Assembly: GCF_004193775.1 (NCBI RefSeq)
Contig: NC_041004.1
Location: forward strand, 6,099,309 to 6,163,308
Direction: 5' to 3'
Length of the DNA: 64,000 nt
Origin: Glycine soja
Taxonomy: Eukaryota; Streptophyta; Magnoliopsida; Fabales; Fabaceae
The notes under the pieces were generated by a model, which had not been told where the DNA came from, did not search any database, and saw only the letters and a program-made list of their open reading frames with translations. The translations under genes and the position numbers were made by a program. Positions 57,376 to 64,000 of this stretch are shown here, piece after piece (the first letter of the stretch is position 1; every line of letters starts with the position of its first letter).

Positions 57376-59638
57376 TGTCCTGTAGAAACTGCACCTGTCA
57401 ATGGATATGAATTCAACTTTGAACAAGATCTAAATGGAACTTCTGATTTAATTGACGTGATACTGATGCTTTCTAAACACCTGAATTATTAACTGAAAAA
57501 CTTTTCATTGCATACAATGGAGAGGATGAAAAGCCATGCATATCAGGACAACTACATAGGACGATCTCAGATCTTTCCATAAGGCATGCAGTCTTCCTTG
57601 GTATACTGGCGGATTATTGAAAATGTTGCATATCCTTTAACTGCTAGACATTTCAAATTCTCTGCTAGAACGTATCTGAGGTTTTGCTTTTTCCATTATT
57701 ATTCTGTTGTAGGAAATTGTAATATACTGCTCCCTAGGCAGGTCATCACTTTTTTATTTGGTGCAAAGATGGATATACATAGGTGGGGCACTTCTGAAAG
57801 GTTTATCCCAATAAGTACAGGTTGAATTTCCCATGCTGCTTGAATCTATGAATTTTTTCAAGTTTGGTCAGTAATCAAAATGCTCAAAGTGGCCTGTACA
57901 TGTTATTAGAAGTGAATTCTGTTACATACTACTGATTTGCACTTACACCAGTGCACTGAATGGGAAAGAACTGGAAGAAAGGAAATCTTACATTCAAAGC
58001 TTTTGATGCAAAACATAAGAGGGGAGGTGGTGGTTTCATGTGTGTGGAAGGTTACCATGATGTTCTCAGAGATCAAACATTCAAACTTGCATAACAGAAG
58101 TTTGAGCACCTTAGCGGTACATGCTTCATTGTATGGAATGAGTTCTGGCAAGAGATTTTGAAATCAAAAGAACTTGGAAAGTTTGAAGGAAGAATGACGT
58201 CTGATGGGTAAGGTCATTGATCTTTACCACTTTAAAGGAAATACTAAAGTATATATATTTATGTAAGTCAAATAAATTTCAGAAGTGAAAGTCAACTGCA
58301 ATAGTCTGGTTCAGTTTAATAATGACCATGATTTTTTTTTTTCTTTTTTGCACTATTCAAATGCCATAACCCCCTTATATTTTCTTTATTTTTTTTTCCT
58401 TCTCAGGATGCAAAACTTCTAACCAGTTGAACATTTCAACATTGTACATTTTTATGGTAACAAAATAGTAAGCATCAAGCAATGTTCTGATTTATGATTT
58501 GGCAAACATCCATATTTACCACTTTTCTTAAAACAGTTAAAAAAATTACTATATATTTTGTTTATATTTGCAGGATGGAGACTGAATCTCATATATGGAA
58601 TGTGTCCATCCTACTGCAATTGAGAAATACATTAATGTACTGGTGCTTTAACACATTCTCTTCATAGTTGAATACAATCAGACTTCTGCAATGAAAAAAA
58701 ATACATCTCTCCTTATTCTGTCTTTCTCCCAAATATTTCTATCAAAAACTTCTCTTGCCATTTTCTCCTTGCCGTCACCGAATTATGTATTCAGTGGCAC
58801 TCAATTTCGCTGTGGTCATTTGTTTCGAAATTTGGGGGTACATTTGATCATTTATTCTTTAGGATGACATTATCAAATTATTTAAAATAATTTAATTTAA
58901 TATTTAAAATAATTTAATATTAAATTTATTTATTTTAAAAAATTTAAAAATTAAATTGAATCTTTTAGAAATTGAAAATTAAATTAAACTTTTTGGTCAT
59001 CAAATTAATTATTTTAAATGATTTAGGGAAGAAATTAATAATTAAGTTATTTTTATTTTTAAAAAGTGTTTATTTTATAATGTGCTTGTAATTTTTTATT
59101 GGTTGTCAATTACAAATTTTAGACCATTAGATTTAACTAAATTCAAGGGCTGTGATTGCTGCTGAAGAGGGCTGGAGCGGATCCGATTTCGTTTCGTCCT
59201 CACACGTGTGTTTTCTCCTCAAATAATAAAATTATTAGAAAATCTCAGTGTCTATCTCAATTACTTGGATACAATTTAGATACTGGTTAGACAATTTTAT
59301 TTAATGTTTAATTGAATTTGTGATTGAATCTATAAGGGTGACATTCACTATTCATTTTCATATTTTTTTAAAAATATTTTACTTTTTCTCCAAATAAAGA
59401 AGAAGATTTTACTTTCTAATTAAATACATAAACTAATAGTGGTTGACATAATGGATGATAATTTTTATTTTTTAATTAAGTGATGCGAGATTTAAATCAT
59501 TCTCCAATAGTCACCACTTTTAAAAAAAATCTTTATAAATTATACAACATTATATTTTAACTATATTTAAAAACTTATCTAACTAATCCCAAAGAGACTT
59601 TTCATGCCTCTTGAATTGAAGCCACATCCATTCTTCCT

Positions 59639-59704
<66 letters not shown>

Positions 59705-61648
59705 TTGTCGCCCCATTAACTACTGGAATGTTTGGTTTCCCGTTTCTTCAAAATTGATTCACGAGAATGAGCAACTAATTATGCATTTTAAATTATGGAC
59801 ATGCAGAGAGAAGTTTGGATCCACGTTTTTTAATCTTTTCCAAACACCCACTACATATGAAATCCAATTTCAGAATCTGCATCCCATTTTTGTAGCTTGT
59901 GTAGTTTATTAGTTTCCTTCGCCTGGACCAGTAAGAAAAACCAATAGTATCTAATGCTATTATCTATATTTACTAGATACGAGTATTCCCAAAGCCCCAA
60001 ATAATTTCATATGAAATTTAAAAATTAAATCTCTGTCTAAATTGAATAAATTTTAAAACTTTTTATAAATTCATATAAATATATTACTTTCTTTTAAACT
60101 ATAATTTTGTTTGTTTATGATTTTTGTGATGTCCAAATTTTCCAGTGCAAAAATATTTACATAATTTTATAGACGTTGCCATGTTTTTTTTTTTGTTTTT
60201 TGAAATAGACGTTGTCATGTGATAACATTAACTAAAGTATTTATTTGACAATGCCGGACGGAGCCATATAAGTATTTATTTGATTAATAAAAGGGGGAAA
60301 TAATAGATATAAATATTATAAGAATTAAAAGTAAAAGTAAAACCTGATATATTTGTACGAAGGAAGAAGGTATTTAAGCTAGTGTTAGATAATTAAGCAT
60401 GGCCTAAGGGTAATCACTATTTGACTTGGAACAGACAAGGTTCAATCATTTAGAGAAAAATTAATGTTCTTATCAGCTTAATATTGCATAGAGAATTCGG
60501 AAGAACAGATATATATTTTTTAAAAGGCATATATTAAGCGAAGCTTATTTTCATTTGTTATAAAGAAAATAATCATTAATTAAATTTAAATGGTTAAGAT
60601 TGACATCCCCCTAAATTTTTCATTAATAAGTTAATTTAAATATCACTATAATTTATTTTTATGAAACTCGCAAAGAATACTGAAATTAGACAATTTCTCC
60701 TTGTAGACTTTTTCTCTTAAAACAAGGCCAATAATATAGATAAATTATTAGAATTTTCAAAAAATGAATATAATTAAAAAATGTAATGTAACATTGAAGC
60801 TATACATATTATTATTATCTTGCTTTTGATATTTCAAATTTTTGTTAGTTGCTCAAAAAGTTGAACACAATGCCTTAATCCTAAATTAATCCTCAATCAA
60901 TCCTCTAATTTTTCTTCGAGTTCAGTTCTTCCCCTTGTTTCCAAAACATAACATTTTTTTGTCGAAACATAATGGGGTTATTGAATGTGACACTGACACA
61001 CGAATATTATTTTCCCCGAACGTAATACAATTCGTAACTCCTCGTATGTTTTGTGCTCCATTTTTTGGAGCAAATAATGTATTCTAATAATCGACATCAC
61101 CATGAAATTATTAAGGTGGACAATCTGTGTCGCATTGATGTCCCTACGTGCATTACAATATTACACACCATGCCTCAACCCATCATCAGAAAGATGCCTA
61201 CGAAAGCCTCTTCTTTATGACCACAAAATAATGACAATGCAAAAGAAGAAAAAGAAAGGATCAGGAATTTCCACTTTTGCCCCCAATGAAGTGCATCACA
61301 AGTTTAGATATTTTATTATGTTTGGATGTACAGATTATTTAGAGTCGGATTAAAATGCCAATTGATATGATTTTAGATAAATGTTTTTTTAATTAAATTG
61401 ATTATGTGTTTAAAATTGATTTTCAACTAATTTTTTTAGTTTTTTTTAGAAATTAGGTTCTTTTAGTTGAACTCCTAAGTTAATTTTTTTAATTTGTCTT
61501 TCATCATGTAAATGTTTTTAATTGAGTCCTTAAGTTTCTTAAAACTATCATAAGCTGTAATTTTTAGTATTTTCAAGACCCATAAACTAATTCCAAGACC
61601 TACTTTTTTAGTTTAGGGATAGGAATCCACCCATTTATTTACTTTTAG
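57376..61648 (+). repeat. CNL downstream repeat, copy R3
   Basis: Close match to R1 (18500-22637) and to R2 reversed. It starts abruptly at 'gtcctgtagaaactgc' after a T run, inside what is an exon-like block elsewhere. It ends near 'tttacttttagtt' at 61648, while R1 continues. It keeps 'gctggagcggatccgattt' near 59170, which R1 has lost. No CNL gene accompanies it. No coding gene is supported. Confidence 0.8.
59643..59700. repeat. (TA)n microsatellite in R3
   Basis: 29 TA units at the site that holds 41 units in R1. Confidence 0.95.
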
Positions 61649-62511
61649 TTAAAGAATCTATTTGAAATTTTTTTGAAATAATTTAGAGAACAACGGAATA
61701 ATTTAGCCAAAAACAAACATATACCAAATTTTATTATTAATTTAATAAAAAATTCTAAATATAAATCATATGGCTTTAAATTCAGTTTCAATCAAAAATT
61801 AATTTTGCAAAATCAAATCTTGTAAAGTTGCACCAGAGTTATTCAAGGGCAATTTGGGTAATTCAAGTTATGTCTTCCATGAGCGTGGCAAATCTTCCCA
61901 TACTATAATAATATTTATGATGACCAGCCACATTGAGCAAGCAGAACGTGGCAAGGAGTGGGTCCCACCTTAAGAATACATAACATAAGTATCCAAAAAA
62001 ACCAAATCCAATGCAATGTAGCCGTTGGAGGGACGAAACCCTCATCTCTGCTCAGTCTTCTATTCTAGTGTCCCAACCCATTCAGCAACAACAACGTTAA
62101 TATGCTGCAGCAGTTATTATGATCATAATTTTAGACTATGATATTATGATAATAATTTTAGACTATGAACAAGTAAAACTAGCCGTTAGGATCATTAAGA
62201 AATTTTGCAACATTTGACTCATTCTACCTCAAACCTCAAACTTGAACCTTAAACCCCACCACCAACAACAACTTTTCTTCACTCACATGTCCTTCTCTCT
62301 TTTCACTCTCCACTTCCCTTCTTGTGTTATTTAGATCCTCCCCTTTGTTCTTCATTGTACTACACTACTACCACTACTACTATTATCTGCTTTAAGAAGT
62401 GAGAAACCCAAAAAGAGAGAGTGCAAGTGGAACCTGTTCGTGTCTTACTTTTTTTTTCTTTCTTTTGCTTAGCCATTGTTTGTTATAAGTTCCCACTTAC
62501 TTACCACTTTC
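61649..62511 (+). promoter_or_regulatory. Upstream region and leader of the IMK2-like gene
   Basis: Intergenic DNA that becomes less AT-rich toward the gene. A small direct repeat 'ataattttagactatga' occurs at about 62125 and 62152. Pyrimidine-rich leader-like sequence (ttcactcacatgtccttctctctttt) lies at about 62279. The exact transcription start is not visible. Confidence 0.4.
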
Positions 62512-64000
62512 ATGGGACACAACAACACTTGTCATCATCATGTCAAAGGTTTCCACGCAGACCCTTTTAGCCATAGCCTCTCTTCTGCTTCAAATGGTGG
62601 TGATAGGAGAAGAAAATGTGGGAACAATGAAAAAAGTGGTGGTAGTGGTTTCATTTTCTTACCCTTTTTTCTGTTTCTTTTGATTTCCACTTCCACCATT
62701 CAGCATGTTTCAGGCCACTTGTGGGATGGGGTGGTTGTGACTCAGGCTGATTTTCAAGCCCTTAGGGCTATTAAGAATGAGATCATTGACATCAGAGGGG
62801 TGTTGAAAAGCTGGAATGACAGTGGTGTAGGTGCTTGTTCAGGAGGTTGGGCTGGAATCAAGTGCGTGAATGGTGAGGTTATTGCAATTCAGCTTCCTTG
62901 GAGAGGGTTGGGTGGCAGAATCTCTGAGAAAATTGGCCAACTTCAGTCTCTTAGGAAGCTCAGTCTCCATGACAATGCTCTTGGTGGTTCAGTTCCTTTC
63001 ACCCTTGGTTTGCTTCCTAACCTTAGAGGAGTTTATCTCTTCAACAACAAGCTTTCAGGTTCTATCCCTCCTTCCCTGGGAAACTGTCCAATTCTTCAGT
63101 CTCTGGATATTAGCAACAATTCCCTCAGTGGTAAAATCCCTCCTAGTTTAGCAAGATCTTCTAGGATATTCAGGATCAATTTGAGCTTCAACTCACTTTC
63201 CGGATCCATTCCTAGTAGTCTCACTATGTCTCCTTCTCTAACCATTCTTGCACTTCAACACAACAATCTCTCTGGTTTTATCCCAGATTCTTGGGGTGGA
63301 ACTGGAAAGAAGAAAGCTTCCCAGCTTCAAGTTTTGACCCTTGATCACAATCTTATTTCTGGAACCATTCCTGTTTCTCTAGGGAAGCTTGCTTTGCTTG
63401 AAAATGTTTCTTTGAGTCATAACCAGATTGTAGGGGCTATTCCAAGTGAGCTAGGTGCACTTTCCAGGCTTCAGATTCTTGATTTATCAAACAATGCCAT
63501 TAATGGAAGCCTTCCTGCTAGCTTCTCTAACCTCTCCTCTCTTGTTTCATTGAATCTAGAAAGCAATCAACTTGCAAACCATATTCCAGATTCTATGGAC
63601 AGGTTGCACAACCTTTCCGTGCTTAACCTGAAGAACAATAAGCTTGATGGCCAAATCCCACCATCACTTGGGAACATCTCAAGCATTATCCAAATTGATT
63701 TCTCTGAGAATAAATTAGTTGGAGAAATCCCAGATTCCCTTACCAAACTTGCAAAACTCACTTCATTCAATGTCTCTTACAACAACCTATCTGGTACTGT
63801 CCCATCTCTACTTTCCAAAAGATTCAATGCTACCTCTTTTGAAGGGAATCTTGAGCTATGTGGATTCATCAGTTCAAAACCATGTTCTTCACCTGCTCCT
63901 CATAATCTTCCAGCTCAATCACCACATGCTCCTCCGAAGCCGCATCACCGCAAACTAAGCACCAAAGACATAATCCTCATAGTTGCAGGTATTCTCTTGT
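62512..64000 (+). CDS. IMK2: LRR receptor-like kinase IMK2/IMK3 type, 5' part (runs off the window)
   Basis: The frame starts at ATG 62512 and stays open for 496 codons to the end of the window. It begins [20 protein letters not shown]; a hydrophobic segment at about residues 48-62 ([13 protein letters not shown]) serves as signal sequence or anchor. An LRR N-cap follows with [20 protein letters not shown] and GGWAGIKC. About 13 plant-type LxxLxLxxNxLxGxIP repeats run to about residue 430 (for example [19 protein letters not shown]). A proline-rich stretch (PHAPPKPHH) comes before a second hydrophobic segment beginning ILIVAG at the edge. In the family a cytoplasmic, often inactive, kinase domain would come next. 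The family acts at the plasma membrane; Arabidopsis and maize relatives are linked to meristem signalling. The long N-terminal extension before the signal is unusual but no later Met precedes the hydrophobic stretch. Confidence 0.92.
   Translation, partial: MGHNNTCHHHVKGFHADPFSHSLSSASNGGDRRRKCGNNEKSGGSGFIFLPFFLFLLISTSTIQHVSGHLWDGVVVTQADFQALRAIKNEIIDIRGVLKSWNDSGVGACSGGWAGIKCVNGEVIAIQLPWRGLGGRISEKIGQLQSLRKLSLHDNALGGSVPFTLGLLPNLRGVYLFNNKLSGSIPPSLGNCPILQSLDISNNSLSGKIPPSLARSSRIFRINLSFNSLSGSIPSSLTMSPSLTILALQHNNLSGFIPDSWGGTGKKKASQLQVLTLDHNLISGTIPVSLGKLALLENVSLSHNQIVGAIPSELGALSRLQILDLSNNAINGSLPASFSNLSSLVSLNLESNQLANHIPDSMDRLHNLSVLNLKNNKLDGQIPPSLGNISSIIQIDFSENKLVGEIPDSLTKLAKLTSFNVSYNNLSGTVPSLLSKRFNATSFEGNLELCGFISSKPCSSPAPHNLPAQSPHAPPKPHHRKLSTKDIILIVAGILL

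Noticed and set aside
1..64000. CRISPR arrays, bacterial operons, rRNA genes
   Set aside because: None is seen. All repeats fit plant transposons, microsatellites or segmental duplication.

Overview
This window is nuclear DNA of a flowering plant, almost certainly a legume and most likely soybean (Glycine). The AT-rich background, spliced plant-type exons, plant retrotransposons and plant receptor families set the kingdom. The legume call is inference from memory: two intronless CC-NB-LRR (CNL) resistance genes closely resemble the soybean Rps1-k type, and the decayed MULE-OTU and MAIN-like genes resemble high-copy soybean families. No database was searched.

Layout. 1-9.8 kb: a lone sirohydrochlorin ferrochelatase-like exon (908-1018), a partial copy of a local repeat (2640-3900), a broken MAIN-like/plant mobile domain gene (4342-6235,+) and, facing it, a broken Mutator-like transposase with an OTU protease domain (6605-8944,-). 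9.8-18.2 kb: upstream block H (copy A), a 1983-bp non-autonomous MULE with a 9-bp target duplication (12295-14277), then CNL1 (14715-18183), frameshifted and lacking its C-terminus. 18.2-45.2 kb: a large, repeatedly invaded inverted duplication of the CNL downstream region. It holds a deleted Ty1/copia element (25133-27697), a truncated PIF/Harbinger element with an apparently complete Myb/SANT-like gene (31364-34356), a near-full-length but inactivated Ty1/copia element (38557-45037) and several pieces of one MULE family. 45.2-54.5 kb: a second copy of block H and CNL2 (49357-52953), which looks intact at 1198 codons, then its downstream repeat and a small-heat-shock-protein (HSP20) remnant. 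54.5-61.6 kb: the first two exons of a PP2C phosphatase joined to a third long copy of the CNL downstream repeat. 62.5 kb to the end: the extracellular half of an IMK2/IMK3-type LRR receptor kinase, open to the window edge.

Only three genes look usable: CNL2, the start of the IMK2-like receptor kinase and the Myb-like ORF of the Harbinger element. CNL2 would be an intracellular immune receptor and the IMK2-like protein a plasma-membrane receptor. They are neighbours, with no evidence of a joint pathway. The rest records duplication and decay of a resistance-gene cluster. Shared insertion sites and one well-preserved empty site allow the order of events to be read. I found no clearly new biological system; the best leads are the MULE upstream of CNL1, the recurring ATCCGTAT hairpins, the LRR deletion in CNL2, and the conserved unidentified exon-like segment found in four copies.
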